44,171 nucleotides of DNA from an uncultured Acidobacteriia bacterium (GTDB taxonomy: Bacteria; Acidobacteriota; Terriglobia; Bryobacterales; Bryobacteraceae): contig CAIKAS010000164.1 of assembly GCA_903825445.1 (NCBI GenBank), positions 1 through 44,171 of the forward strand, in the 5' to 3' direction. Both the position numbers and the translations under genes were made by a program. This document shows, in pieces, positions 18,801-28,100 of the stretch. The first letter of the stretch is position 1, and the number at the start of each line of letters is the position of its first letter. A model generated the notes under the pieces. The model saw only the letters and a list, made by a program, of their open reading frames with translations. It was not told the origin of the DNA and made no database searches.

Positions 18801-20260
18801 CCGGCCGTCGACGCTGCGTAAGTGAATGTTGTGGTGTTGCCGAGTTCATCGGTGTAGCTTGCGGGCATGCCGCTGGCGGAGTCCCAGGTTGCCTGACTCT
18901 GATTGCCGACTCGGTTGATCGTCAGGATGGGCCGATTGTTTGCGTCGTAGCTGTACTTGCTGACACCACCAGTGGGGTCGCTCTGAGAGGACAGATTCAT
19001 GTTCGGGTCGGTGACTTGGGTGTAGGTGGTGCCCCCCGATTCGGAGAGTGTCGCACCCCCGTTCGTATTGGCATAGTTCAATGTCAGCGTGTTGCCGTAG
19101 GCGTCAAACTGTTTGGAGACCCGGCCAGATCCGTCATAGATCTGCTGGAACGGCTGATTGCCGTTAGGGCGTGTCTCGGTGGCTTTGGTGGTGGTCAAAA
19201 TGCCTGCGCCCGGAAAAGGGATATAGCTGAAGCTGGTCGTGTGTCCGTTCGCATCCGTTACCGAAGCAAGACTAACGCCGTCGTACCCGAAGCTGACTGA
19301 GCGGCCTGACTGGTCCTGAACTTTGATCAGGCTTAACGTCGAATAGGTAAAGGTCAGGGTGCGACCCAGACCGTCGCTCACCTGGGAAGGCCCCAGCCCA
19401 TTGGGACTCTGCGCGACCGTTATCGTGTTCCCGTTGCGATCGGCGATTGACGTAAGCGCGCCCGCAGTGTTAAACGAATAGATCAGGTTCGAGACCGGAC
19501 TGTAGAACTGATAACCGCCGCTCACACTCACTAGCTGGTAAGGCTGCTTTTCGGTGCTGGCGAGCTGCCAAGTGCCAATTAAGCCAAAATAGACCGTCTT
19601 GCCTCGGAATAGCGTGACTCCGGCCGTGTTACCCGCCACGGTTACATGCATGTCATAGTTGTGCATCCAGTTTGGGCCCAGTGCGCTCGAAACGCCATCC
19701 ACATCCAGGTATGAGCCGTAGTAACGACGAAAACTCACGTCGAGCGGGCCACCCAGATCGAGATCGGCCCGGGCCGCATCTCCGAAGAGTTCGCCGGTAG
19801 CCGTGGCGATAGGTTCACCAACGCCGGGAGTAGTGGAATTGGTCGCCGCTGGTGGGTCATACGGCGGGGAAGCAGGGGTGACGTTGACATCAATGGCGAT
19901 GGCGCCAGAGCCATCGCAATTACCCGTAGTAAATGGATCGGCAATCCAGGAGCCGCTCAGGAGAACCGATTCGGATTTGCCTACCGGCGCCCTCAGCACG
20001 GTAACCACGGCAGTTACGTCCAGAAGCGTCTTCTGCCCCATGGGAAACGTCACGGAGACCAACGGGTTCGATGAAGGCGGCGGGGCGAGGGTGGCATCTA
20101 CGGTACAACTTTCACCGGCGAAATGCTGGATCAGTATCGTGCCGCTGGTCGGTCCCACCGGCGAGAGATTCAGAGTCGCGGCGGCGCCAGGAATTACGTT
20201 GTGCGCCTGTAGCGCAGAGCCAGCCAGGAACGATGCGCACAAAAAGAGTCTTCTTCTCAT
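15830..20260 (-). CDS. Large secreted RHS/YD-repeat protein
   Basis: The protein has about 1476 residues. It has a signal peptide (RRRLFLCASFLAGSALQA), a beta-rich region, and an RHS entry segment around DVSFRRYYGSY, then dozens of YD repeats of the type YDALNRLASATDPLGR over about residues 230-1130. The RHS core signature follows: MYYMRARYYDSGPARFLTRD and NPYQFVHANPLEHAD. After the core come a Pro/Ser-rich linker and a roughly 150-residue beta domain ending in MGYLAIVLQRPA. The C-terminal part shows no nuclease or deaminase motif, so a toxin role is not supported; a surface scaffold is more likely. The ATG at 20260 has GGAG at 8-base spacing and is preferred over 20266. The gene follows the YD/TIGR03437 gene by a few bases. 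Confidence 0.9.
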   Translation of the reverse strand: MRRRLFLCASFLAGSALQAHNVIPGAAATLNLSPVGPTSGTILIQHFAGESCTVDATLAPPPSSNPLVSVTFPMGQKTLLDVTAVVTVLRAPVGKSESVLLSGSWIADPFTTGNCDGSGAIAIDVNVTPASPPYDPPAATNSTTPGVGEPIATATGELFGDAARADLDLGGPLDVSFRRYYGSYLDVDGVSSALGPNWMHNYDMHVTVAGNTAGVTLFRGKTVYFGLIGTWQLASTEKQPYQLVSVSGGYQFYSPVSNLIYSFNTAGALTSIADRNGNTITVAQSPNGLGPSQVSDGLGRTLTFTYSTLSLIKVQDQSGRSVSFGYDGVSLASVTDANGHTTSFSYIPFPGAGILTTTKATETRPNGNQPFQQIYDGSGRVSKQFDAYGNTLTLNYANTNGGATLSESGGTTYTQVTDPNMNLSSQSDPTGGVSKYSYDANNRPILTINRVGNQSQATWDSASGMPASYTDELGNTTTFTYAASTAGSFTFHDLAGVHFADGSTVSLTRDAKGNIASMTDQSGAVWQSTYTAGGLLATMTNPSGGVYTFSYNGDGTQSSIQVPSTDTTTFAYDSVSRLNQINNPDSSTRSLAYDAVSNLLKATDELNNSVSVAFDANNNMKSASDALAAITSMAYDLDDRLISTTDPLGKAVTGAWDAQSRLTSLTNAAGNGIAWTYDSLNRVTATADASGNGYKYALDAEGHPVSVSDALSRTTSYTRDAHGNITAMSTPKKEIFSYSFDALNRLASATDPLGRTVQYTRDQRGLLTAAVMPGGVGSSFTLNSLGLTTSATDPVGNIWNRAYDSMGRLISATDPLSRQTSFTYDTRQRISTVTLPNGTARYSYDAVGNPSSLKYSDGTNLSYSWDADHRLTASGGLALSYDSDGRITTSNGLQMTHDAAGRIASVTYASGKTVNYTYNNRGFLSQVSDWVGGNTTFTYDAAGELTTMALANGVTQTNTWDTDGRLLTLTVAKGGTTLAAVTLTRDLLGRVTSATRSSANIPAEAKGILPLAYDGAAQVLGETFDTQGRDTADAVRSYTWDLASRLTSYTGSDGAASFTYDAEGQRLSRTSSGTTQNYVWNYAMPLPCLSTVQSGGADQTYYVWLPDGTLLNSISAADSSRRFYHFDESGSAMLLTDSTGAVTDTYAISIYGDTMTQTGSTINPFTWQGKFGIMREGSTSMYYMRARYYDSGPARFLTRDPLSSGDPREINPYQFVHANPLEHADATGMGGDSTTFIAPPGIPFSPSGPLNIPWSPGGSGLTLPFPASFPASNPGSAIKLTFGNIPSAATLYVPSTINVRSGLFGSLSPAAPAPSSSSISLTQINTIPMLTSLQTSLLFPFVTNQLGFDTGLAISNTSTDPFGPTAQAGTCNLNFYASGVSGCATPSLTNGANQPYLPGETYAFTLTQALGVNTANPATFQGYMIAQCNFNYAHGFGYILGGLQPGQFVNPTNSAMGYLAIVLQRPAPSGGDSLGN

Positions 20261-20271
20261 GTTCATTTCTC

Positions 20272-21186
20272 CTATTTGAGCGATACCGTCAACCCGGCCT
20301 GGCTTTGCGCCGAGCCTACGGTGACCACGACTGGTACCGCACCAGATGCAACGTTTGTGGGGACGGTAAACGTGAGTTGAAAGACCCCAGCGACCAGCGT
20401 CGGAGCCGCGCCCATGTAGAGGATCGCCGAGGTCGCATCCACGTCGCCTACTGAGACTTTTACCGGCAGCACCGGCTTTGGGTAGACCGAAAGCGCGATT
20501 CGGCCGTTCACGCCGGGAGGATTCGTCTGGCCTTCTCCTGTCCCGTATAGCGAGATGTAAGAACCGCGCGCGGCCGGGTTGGACGGCGAATTGACGGTGC
20601 CATCAGCGTTGACGATTGACCCGTTGCCGGTACCGGAAGAATTGGATGAGAACAAGCCGGGGGCCGATGGCGCGACTGAGAGCTTCATCGGCGCGGAAGC
20701 AACTCCGTTATAAGTCACGACCATCTGCGTGCTGCTTTGCCCCGCAACCGAGTAGGGGACTATCGCCACGGTCTGCCCGGCGTTTGCATAGTAGAGCGCG
20801 GCCGGAATTCCATCGAAAGTGACCACTGTGTTTCCGGCAATTGTATCGAAGAAACTGGCTGGTGTGATCGAGAAAAAGGCGGTAGTAGAGGGCCCGACAC
20901 CGCTGCCGTAAATCACTACCATTTCGCCAGGAGCGACTGTAGTTCCCTGCTCGCTGGCCGCGTTAACCACGCCGTTGTTGCCGGGTGCGGGAGCAGGGCC
21001 GGTGCCTGTGGCGGCTATGTTTTTGCGCAGCAGGTTGCCGCTGGCATCGTATGCGTATGTGGCTGTGGTGCCGTTGGGATAGACAACCGATGCGAGATGG
21101 CCTGCCTGGTCGTAGCTGTAGTTAACCGCCTGCGCCGCGAGCGTCGCGGCACAACAGAACACGAGTAAACCGGAAATGAACCGCAT
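20272..21186 (-). CDS. Secreted protein with YD repeats and TIGR03437-type domain
   Basis: This 304-residue protein has a signal peptide (RFISGLLVFCCAATLAAQ) and two YD-type motifs right after it (NYSYDQAGHLASVVYPNG and YAYDASGNLLRK). The rest is a TIGR03437-type (Solibacter C-terminal) domain: NAASEQGTTVAPGEMVVIYG, a second repeat around YISLYGTGEGQTNPP, and VPVVVTVGSAQSQAG near the end. The ATG at 21186 follows a strong GGAGG site (7-base spacing); the longer open frame to 21291 lacks one. It lies immediately upstream of the 1476-residue RHS gene on the same strand, so the two are almost certainly co-transcribed. Its role is probably as a cell-surface or secreted partner of the RHS protein; this is inference. 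Confidence 0.88.
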   Translation of the reverse strand: MRFISGLLVFCCAATLAAQAVNYSYDQAGHLASVVYPNGTTATYAYDASGNLLRKNIAATGTGPAPAPGNNGVVNAASEQGTTVAPGEMVVIYGSGVGPSTTAFFSITPASFFDTIAGNTVVTFDGIPAALYYANAGQTVAIVPYSVAGQSSTQMVVTYNGVASAPMKLSVAPSAPGLFSSNSSGTGNGSIVNADGTVNSPSNPAARGSYISLYGTGEGQTNPPGVNGRIALSVYPKPVLPVKVSVGDVDATSAILYMGAAPTLVAGVFQLTFTVPTNVASGAVPVVVTVGSAQSQAGLTVSLK

Positions 21187-21291
21187 GCCTTCGATCCTCC
21201 GATGGCGCCGGAAGGGTCCGAGACGGACGTCCCGGATCGATTCCGCTACATATATTCTGGTCAGCATAGCGCAAAATGCAAGCGCCTGCAA

Positions 21292-21323
21292 TGCAGTCAG
21301 CCTGAGCTGCAGTCAGCCTGAGC
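21292..21323. repeat. 16-bp perfect tandem duplication
   Basis: The unit tgcagtcagcctgagc occurs twice head to tail, at 21292-21307 and 21308-21323, in the spacer between the divergent YD/TIGR03437 gene and the ABC permease. It is a simple duplication with no obvious role; it could affect spacing in a promoter region. Confidence 0.7.
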
Positions 21324-21456
21324 CCATGGGGGCCTGGAGCATGATCGCGCCTTCAGTTCGAGTTCACCTTCAGCGATTATTCAGACGGATCTGTTCCCAT
21401 AGAACTGCAATCGCCGCCGCTTCCTCCAGGATCGGCGGCACAGGCAGAAAGCAAGA

Positions 21457-22746
21457 ATGGGAAATCCGGTCGCGACACTCTACATTGAAGAACTCAAAGC
21501 CACAATGCGGGGCCGGTTCGCATGGCTCGGTGTCGCCGTGGTTCTGCTCGCCCTTGGTGGTCTGGCCACCGTGGGAACTCAGGACACTTGGCTCGATGGC
21601 TTCGGCATGATCGCCTACGGGGTGGTGCCGATGGCGTTCATCCCACTGGCGGCTGGCTTTCTGGCAGGTCCGCGCGCCAATCGTTTCGTCGAGAGCGTCT
21701 TCACTGCCCCGGTAGGGCGGCGCGACTGGCTGATCGCCAAAGTCCTGGTGCTGCTGACTTTCGCTGTCGCCTATTATGTCGCTTTGCTCCCAATGCTGTT
21801 CGTTTATGTGGCGCACGTGGGGCTGCCGTTCTTGCTGGGTCGTTTCTTGCTCTGGACACCCGGGATCCTACTCGCGAGCGTGGCGGCAGGTACGCTGATC
21901 GGCGTGCTTTTTATCGGCAGGAGTGTAGCTGCTCCTGCTGCAACTGGCATGGGAGTTCTGCTGGCTTACCTTGGGTTGGTGCCGCTGCAGGAACTGATGG
22001 TGGCGCGCGGCAACGGAGCAACACATACGGGGCATGTCGCATTGGCGAGCCCGGCAGTCCTGCTGAAGAACGCGCTCGGCTTTACGCTGGTGGCGGGCAG
22101 CATCCCGACGACAACGACGCTGACGTGGATCAGTCTGGTCGCAATCGTGATCGGTGCGTTCGCGCTCGCCTTCTGGGTATTCCTTCGGGCACAAGGGGTA
22201 GAAACGTGGGAGGCGACCGGACGCCAGCGGTGGACCATCCGGCTGGCGATGGTGGCGCTGGTTCTGTTGCCCGTGATGCTTGCGGATACAAACTACGACA
22301 GCCCCGCGCCCCCTGCAAACAAAGCTCCGGCCGGACGCGGGGGCTTCGGACGTAACGGCGTTAATCTGGCACTTGTCTCGACGGGGGGGAAACTGCCGAA
22401 GCGTTGCTGCAGTCCTTTGCTAAACAGGGAAACGTCAGCGCTCGGAACCGACGAGCCGAACCGGCGAGACCTGCTCCTTTTGCTTCCGGTGGATGCCGCC
22501 CAGCGCGTGGACAACCTGAGCATTCGCATAGCCGGAGAGAGCGGGCTTACGGTGAAGGCGAATGGCGAACCACAACTGGAAACGAATGAGTACGTGAACG
22601 ATTCAGGTCCCGTCACGGCCGACGGCGGACACATCGCAAACGGCTGGATCGCGAGAGTCCCCGTTACGATATTGCCTGCGAAGCCCTGGGACATAGGAGG
22701 GAATCGATATCCGTTGTCGGTTTCCTCAGGTTCCGGGGCAAACTGA
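21457..22746 (+). CDS. ABC-2 type transporter permease with periplasmic domain
   Basis: This 429-residue membrane protein starts with a short cytoplasmic helix (VATLYIEELKATMRGRF) and has about six or seven hydrophobic segments between residues 22 and 290, including GVAVVLLALGGLATVG, KVLVLLTFAVAYYVALLPM and LVAIVIGAFALAFWVFL. A soluble region of about 130 residues follows the last one (after VMLADTNYD), ending abruptly at the stop. This layout fits ABC-2 permeases that carry a large extracytoplasmic domain. The expected ATPase partner is present only as a 3' fragment just downstream, so the gene may be the 5' remnant of a longer permease. A start-less in-frame stretch of about 40 codons upstream (around 21350-21480) may be another remnant. 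Confidence 0.75.
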   Translation: MGNPVATLYIEELKATMRGRFAWLGVAVVLLALGGLATVGTQDTWLDGFGMIAYGVVPMAFIPLAAGFLAGPRANRFVESVFTAPVGRRDWLIAKVLVLLTFAVAYYVALLPMLFVYVAHVGLPFLLGRFLLWTPGILLASVAAGTLIGVLFIGRSVAAPAATGMGVLLAYLGLVPLQELMVARGNGATHTGHVALASPAVLLKNALGFTLVAGSIPTTTTLTWISLVAIVIGAFALAFWVFLRAQGVETWEATGRQRWTIRLAMVALVLLPVMLADTNYDSPAPPANKAPAGRGGFGRNGVNLALVSTGGKLPKRCCSPLLNRETSALGTDEPNRRDLLLLLPVDAAQRVDNLSIRIAGESGLTVKANGEPQLETNEYVNDSGPVTADGGHIANGWIARVPVTILPAKPWDIGGNRYPLSVSSGSGAN

Positions 22747-23084
22747 TAGGCACTTACAGCACAGGCATGAAACGCAGGGTGGAGATTGCACGCGCGCTGA
22801 TGGGCCATCCGAAGGTCCTGTTTCTGGACGAGCCGACGCGGGGACTCGACCTGCCAGCCAAGCGAGACATGTGGAATCTGCTGCGCCGGCTTGCCGCCAA
22901 CGAGAACGTTACGACATTTCTAAGCAGCCATGACGCGCAGGAGATCCGGACTCTCTGCAGCGAGATCAGCGTAATCGCCAACGGGCAACTCATCTACACG
23001 GGCGCTACGGGCGAGCTTGGCGCGGATCTCGACACCTTTGAGGAAAGACTCATCGAACTGTTAACGCAGCAGAACCGCGGCTAG
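22704..23084 (+). pseudogene. 3' remnant of an ABC transporter ATP-binding subunit
   Basis: Only the C-terminal part of an ABC ATPase is present. It has the signature segment YSTGMKRRVEIARAL, Walker B VLFLDEPTRGLD, the switch segment FLSSHDAQEI and the typical end of a NatA-like subunit. Walker A and the Q-loop are absent. The ATG at 22767 lies inside the signature motif, so it is not a natural start; homologous sequence (VVGFLRFRGKLIGTYSTG) continues upstream in this frame, overlapping the end of the permease gene in another frame. A deletion that joined the permease to the 3' end of an ATPase gene explains this. The fragment cannot bind ATP as it stands. Confidence 0.8.
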
Positions 23085-23111
23085 CGTTGTATCTCAGAGT
23101 TCCACGGCAAT

Positions 23112-23528
23112 TCAGGAGAAAAACTCTTCGCGTTTCTCTTTGCAGTCCTGACGCTCTTCGGGGCTGAGAGTCTTGAGGCGGGCGCGGGCGGCGTTGAAAA
23201 CGGCGCGGGATGAGAGGCCGAGGCGAACGAGATTATCGCGATCCTGACGAGGCAGGATGAGGTAATGCTTGCGGCAATCGAAGGTGCGGCACAGGATCGG
23301 GCGGCGATCGTAAATGGTGCAGCCGGAAAGGCCGAGGTAGACGCAGTGGCCGTCGGGGTTGGCGGCTAAAAGGAAAACGGGAGTGCCTGTCGCTTGATCT
23401 GTCAGGACGCGGTGCGCATAGGATTCGACGTCGTCACCTTGCTCGGGATGGAGGAATAGGCCCTGGTTGGTCTTGCAGCACTCGGTGCAGGTGTTGCAGG
23501 GAACTTCGGTGGGCAAGATCGGGAGCAA
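23112..23528 (-). CDS. YkgJ-family cysteine cluster protein
   Basis: This small protein of 138 residues has the YkgJ (CxxCxxCC) pattern. An N-terminal PCNTCTECCKTNQG cluster is followed by GHCVYLGLSGCTIYDRRPIL and then CRTFDCR. These eight or so Cys residues are expected to bind Fe-S clusters or zinc; the family function is not established. The C-terminal 40 residues are charged and helical. It ends close to the ABC remnant (convergent, 27-bp gap). Identification is firm at family level only. Confidence 0.88.
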   Translation of the reverse strand: MLPILPTEVPCNTCTECCKTNQGLFLHPEQGDDVESYAHRVLTDQATGTPVFLLAANPDGHCVYLGLSGCTIYDRRPILCRTFDCRKHYLILPRQDRDNLVRLGLSSRAVFNAARARLKTLSPEERQDCKEKREEFFS

Positions 23529-23551
23529 GCCTCATTCTGGCATGTTGAGAA

Positions 23552-24226
23552 CTATACACCAGGCAGCGCACGGCGCTTCAACAGAACACCGAGACCCAGC
23601 CCGGAGACAAGAAGAAGCCACGCGGCCGGCTCAGGCGCGCTGACATTCTCGTCGAAATTGATATCCTCGATTCCGACGTTCCAGTTGTTGCCAAATTCGA
23701 TTTGAAGCGGGCCGGAGGAAGTGATGCCAACGGTGAATTGGGTAGAACTGGGGCCGGAACCGCTTATGTTTCCCGTGTAACTCCACAGTATGTTGTTGTC
23801 GGCGTCCAGAACTTCGACCGGCTGGTTGCTGTAGTCGGTTTCGTAGTAGCCAGCCAACTCAAAGCTGTTCAGCGTCACGGTTGCGCCGTTCTGCGGAGTT
23901 AGAGTGATGTCCGGAGTATTGCCGCTCATCAGCGAATACGCGGCACCAGGCAGGTTGCCGTATCCAGTGGGCCATTGCGCCATCTCAGCGGCATATCCCA
24001 GGGTGGCGTACGAAACCGCAATATCGGGAGTGAAACCATTGCCCTCACCGACGCATCCCGCCTGGCCGGAGCCCGTGCACGCCGAAGTCATGTTGGAGCC
24101 ATAAGTGTAGAGCGAGGCGTAGGTACTGAGATTCTCGAACTCCAGGATTGATGCACCGGCCGTGGATGCGCCGAGTGCGAATAACGTTAGTACGCCCAGG
24201 AATTGTCCGGATTTTTTGGCGCTCAT
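23552..24226 (-). CDS. PEP-CTERM sorting domain protein
   Basis: The protein has 224 residues from the ATG at 24226, which follows a strong GGAGGAGG site. It starts with a signal peptide (GQFLGVLTLFALGASTAG) and is otherwise a beta-rich exported domain of choice-of-anchor type. It ends in a PEP-CTERM tail: PEPAAWLLLVSGLGLG followed by LLKRR. Such tails are recognised by exosortase (EpsH) and its partners, and the proteins reach the surface or the exopolysaccharide matrix. A frame extension to 24454 exists but contains no signal peptide and no ribosome site. No exosortase is in the window. Confidence 0.9.
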   Translation of the reverse strand: MSAKKSGQFLGVLTLFALGASTAGASILEFENLSTYASLYTYGSNMTSACTGSGQAGCVGEGNGFTPDIAVSYATLGYAAEMAQWPTGYGNLPGAAYSLMSGNTPDITLTPQNGATVTLNSFELAGYYETDYSNQPVEVLDADNNILWSYTGNISGSGPSSTQFTVGITSSGPLQIEFGNNWNVGIEDINFDENVSAPEPAAWLLLVSGLGLGVLLKRRALPGV

Positions 24227-24404
24227 AACATCCTCCTCCACCTTTGCTGGCGGTATTCGGTTATCGTACAAAACTGTGACGGGCACGTCAAGTGTTCGGG
24301 TAGGTTCATATTTCTGTAGGCCGGCAAGCACTACGGGGCCCAAATAGGCGAACTTCCGCAGGGCGAAATGCGTCATAATCGCATGGAGGTGCGGAAGGGA
24401 AAAC

Positions 24405-25103
24405 ATGAAAGTCACATTTGGGCTGGCCGCTGTGCTGTCCGTGCTTTTTACCATCGGATGTAACGTCGATTCGGGGCCGACGCTGACCGCGAGCGATCAG
24501 ATCGATGCGGGCCAGGCGGAATCTGTGCAGACGGAAGTTCACATGAGCGCGGGCACGCTGCGCATGGAAGGCGGCGCTCCGAACCTGATGGCGGCGTCGT
24601 TTCGGTACTCAGAGAAGTTCGGGCGGCCATCGGTTCGGTATGACGTGACGGGGGCACACGGACGACTGGTAGTCGAGTCGCCCAAGAGCAATTCCAACGG
24701 CGGCAAGGTGAATGAGTGGGACTTGCGGATGGGCTCGGAAGTGCCCCTCGATGTAAATGTGTCGCTGGGCGCGGGAGAGTCGACCCTGGACATGTCGCAG
24801 ATCCGCTTGCGATCCATGGAAGTCAATGCGGGTGCCGGAGAGATGACGCTCAATCTCACGGGCAAATATACGCGTGACGTCAGCGTCCAGGTGAATGGCG
24901 GTGTAGGCGAGGCTCGAATTCGATTACCGAAGGATGTGGGGACGGTGGTTGATGCCCACGGTGGAATCGGCAGCATCGATACCAAGGGACTGACGAAACG
25001 CGATGGGAAGTACTACAACGACGCCTACGCGGAAGGTAAGCCGGCCTTGCATCTGGAGGTGCAGGGCGGGGTTGGAGAGATCGTATTGACTGTGGGCGAG
25101 TGA
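24405..25103 (+). CDS. Toast-rack domain lipoprotein
   Basis: This is a 232-residue lipoprotein with a signal peptide and lipobox ending FTIGC (lipidated Cys19). The mature part is a repetitive beta structure with LDVNVSLGAGESTLDMSQI, MEVNAGAGEMTLNLTG and VSVQVNGGVGEARIRLP, the pattern of the toast-rack/LiaF-like N-terminal domain. The family is linked to cell-envelope stress sensing, but the exact role is unknown. The start has GGAAGGG upstream. It is transcribed alone, divergent from the PEP-CTERM gene, with a 178-bp spacer. Confidence 0.85.
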   Translation: MKVTFGLAAVLSVLFTIGCNVDSGPTLTASDQIDAGQAESVQTEVHMSAGTLRMEGGAPNLMAASFRYSEKFGRPSVRYDVTGAHGRLVVESPKSNSNGGKVNEWDLRMGSEVPLDVNVSLGAGESTLDMSQIRLRSMEVNAGAGEMTLNLTGKYTRDVSVQVNGGVGEARIRLPKDVGTVVDAHGGIGSIDTKGLTKRDGKYYNDAYAEGKPALHLEVQGGVGEIVLTVGE

Positions 25104-25198
25104 GTCAAATGTCCCTGACGATGTCGGCGGAATGAATCTTTCTCTGCCCGGATTCGTGATAGAATTCAGACCGGAATTCCGCACAGGAAGTATGCAAA

Positions 25199-28100
25199 GT
25201 GGGAAAGCTCTCACGCGACTCCGGCCTCAAAGCAACGGTGGCGGCCCGGCTTTTGCTGCTTGCATCGCTGGCCGTTTTTCTTCCGTGCCGTGTTCACGCG
25301 GCGCCGGGCGCTACGCTTTCCACATCCAGCCTTTCGTTTGGAAGTGAGGCAGTCGGAGTTCAGAGCGCCGCCCAAAAAGTAACCCTGACCAACAGTGGCA
25401 ATACCACTCTGACAGTGAACAGTTTCACAATCACGCCCACCAGTGGTTCCGACTTCGGCTTTGGACAGTTGCTTTGTGCCGGTTCGCTGGTCAACGAAAG
25501 TTGCTGCCCACCCACGCTCGCGGTGGGTGCGTCTTGTTACGTTGAAATCTATTTCCAGCCTCGCGCGACGGGCAACCGAACCGGCACGCTTAGTGTTGCG
25601 GACAGCGCATCTGGAAGCCCTCAGACTGTCGCGCTGACAGGCACAGGAACCGCGCCAACCGCTTCGCTATCCCCAACAACCTTGAACTTCGGAAGTGTAT
25701 ACACTGGCCTCGCGAGTTACGCGCAGACAGTGACGCTATCGAACACGGGCAACGCCACTCTCATCCTGGACGCGATTTCGATCACTGGCGGCAACAGCTC
25801 TGATTTCTCCCAGACGAACTCGTGCGGGAGCCTGGCCGCCGGCACGAGTTGTCCGATCAGCGTGACACTCAATCCGGCCGCTCCCGGTGCGCGCGCGGCC
25901 TCATTGAGCATTACCGACAACGCCACTGGCAGTCCGCAAACCATAAGTCTCTCAGGGACCGGCGTGGCCGTGCCGCCGGTGATCTCCCCCGGAGGCATCG
26001 TACCGCTTTACAGCACGGCAAGTACGATTCAGCCCGGCGAATGGATATCGATTTACGGAAGCAATCTGGCATACGGCACCACCGCCTGGTCGGGAAACTT
26101 TCCCACTTCGCTCGGCGGCACGAGCGTAAAGATCGATGGCAAGGCGGCATACCTCTCGCTTGCCAGCCCTGGGCAGATTAATTTGCAGACACCGGACGAC
26201 ACCATGACCGGCACGGTTCCGGTGACGGTGACCACGGCTGGGGGGACGGCGTCCTCAACTGTCACCTTGGCCCCCAGCGGGCCGTCGTTCCTGCTGCTGG
26301 ATTCCACGCACGTGACGGGAATCATCCTGCGTTCCGACAATTCAGGAGCCTACGACGGAGGGCTCTACGATCTGATCGGCCCCACCGGAAATTCCCTGGG
26401 GTATTCCACGGTGGCCGCAAAGCCCGGCGACAGCGTCGTACTTTTCGGTGTCGGGTTTGGGCCCACCACTCCGGCCGTGGTGCCAGGTCAGGCGTTCGCC
26501 GGTGCGGCAGGGACTAACAGCCCTGTGAGCCTTACGATCAACGGCGTCAGCATTACACCTTCGTTCGCCGGATTATCCGGCGCCGGCCTCTACCAGATCA
26601 ATGTGACGATTCCATCGGGCATGGGAGCAGGGGACTTTCCACTTCTGGCTAGCGTGGGTGGTGTGCAAACCCAGGCGGGAGTGCTGATTTCGCTGCGGAA
26701 TTCAATTTCAACGACCTTTTCGATCACAACGATCTCGAACTCGGCCCCGGTTCCGCTGACGCCTCTTAACATCGGCACAAAGGGCCTGAGCGCGGGCACA
26801 GCGGTACAGGTCAGTTTTTCGAATAGCTCGGGCTACTCGGTGAATGAACAGGCAGTACGGGTTGGCCTGGACGGGACGGTGGTGGTTGGCGTGCCACTGT
26901 ATATCGCGCCTGACACGGAACAGATTTCCGCAGGTACCGTCTCAGTGGCTCTGACACAAGGCACGCAGACGACCACTGCCACATCCATGACCATTCAAAC
27001 GCTTCCGCCGCTGAGCACCTACTCAACTTCCCCTGGGCAGATCAGCCATTCGTTTCTCGACCTCGAAGCGATGCTGGAAGCCAGAAGGCTGAACCAGCTC
27101 CAGGCTGCGCAGGCTCTTGCAGGAAGCAGTCTTAACATGACGGCGTCTCAGGCAACACTGCAATCGCTCCTGGATGCCTCGATTTTGGCGCGCAGCGAAG
27201 TCGACTCGGTGCTGACCAATAACTCCACAGTGATTGCCTGGCCGACTCTTCCGGACAGCACTGCCCTGCAATTCGACAAGAATCAACTGACACTCATGGA
27301 CCAGGTGATCGCCATTTACCTTACCCAGCAGTTCAGCGGTTTCTCCGCCGCAACGGCAGTTTCCGGCTTGCTTTCGGACATGGAGACGCAGAGTGGGGTT
27401 CTGTCGCTGATCCAGTATGTTCAGGGATTGGCGAACGGGGACGACGCGAAACTAGCGGCACTTGACGGGCTGGCCGCTAACATGGGCGCGGCGAACGCAG
27501 ACAAATTCACAGGCCTCGCGGGGCTGGCGAGTGGATTTGGCCACATTCAGGCAGTATCGGATGCGCTCGGTCGCGATATCGCACCAACGGCACAATGCCT
27601 CGAATCGTCTGGCTGCAATTCGGCAGCGCAATTTGAAGCGGACATTCTGGGACCGCAGGCAGAGCTGGTCAGTTCGTTTTATTCCACCGTGACAAACGTT
27701 CCCGTGCTCGCCGGTCTGGAGCTTGAGGCAAGCACCACAGCGGTGCCGAGCGTTGGCGCCACTGCCATTGCGGCCTTCGCGGAACTGGGATTTAACGGGC
27801 AGATAAAGCGTGCCGGCGATACGGCGGTGCAGATTGTTTCTCTGCCCGCCTTCGGAGCGATGGTGCAGAACTGGGGCTATGTGTCTGGATCGATAGTTAC
27901 TACTCTCGCTGCGAGCACGACGACTCCCCTGAACTCGGTCGGCCTGTGCTGCTTCGGCGCGAGCGGTGCAGGCATGAACGCGCTTGCCGATGCGAGCGGG
28001 AGTTTCGACATCGTCGTGCCGATCGGCGTCGCAGGGACCAACTACGGCGCGTTGTCGCTGAATCTGATGGACCCCTTCAGTGGCGCCGTCCTGTCAAAGC

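Noticed and set aside
15830-20260. Polymorphic toxin reading of the RHS protein
   Set aside because: No toxin motif after the RHS core and no immunity gene downstream.
21522-22355. 277-codon plus-strand frame inside the ABC permease
   Set aside because: Arg/Gly-rich shadow of the permease; the permease frame has membrane helices and a natural start.
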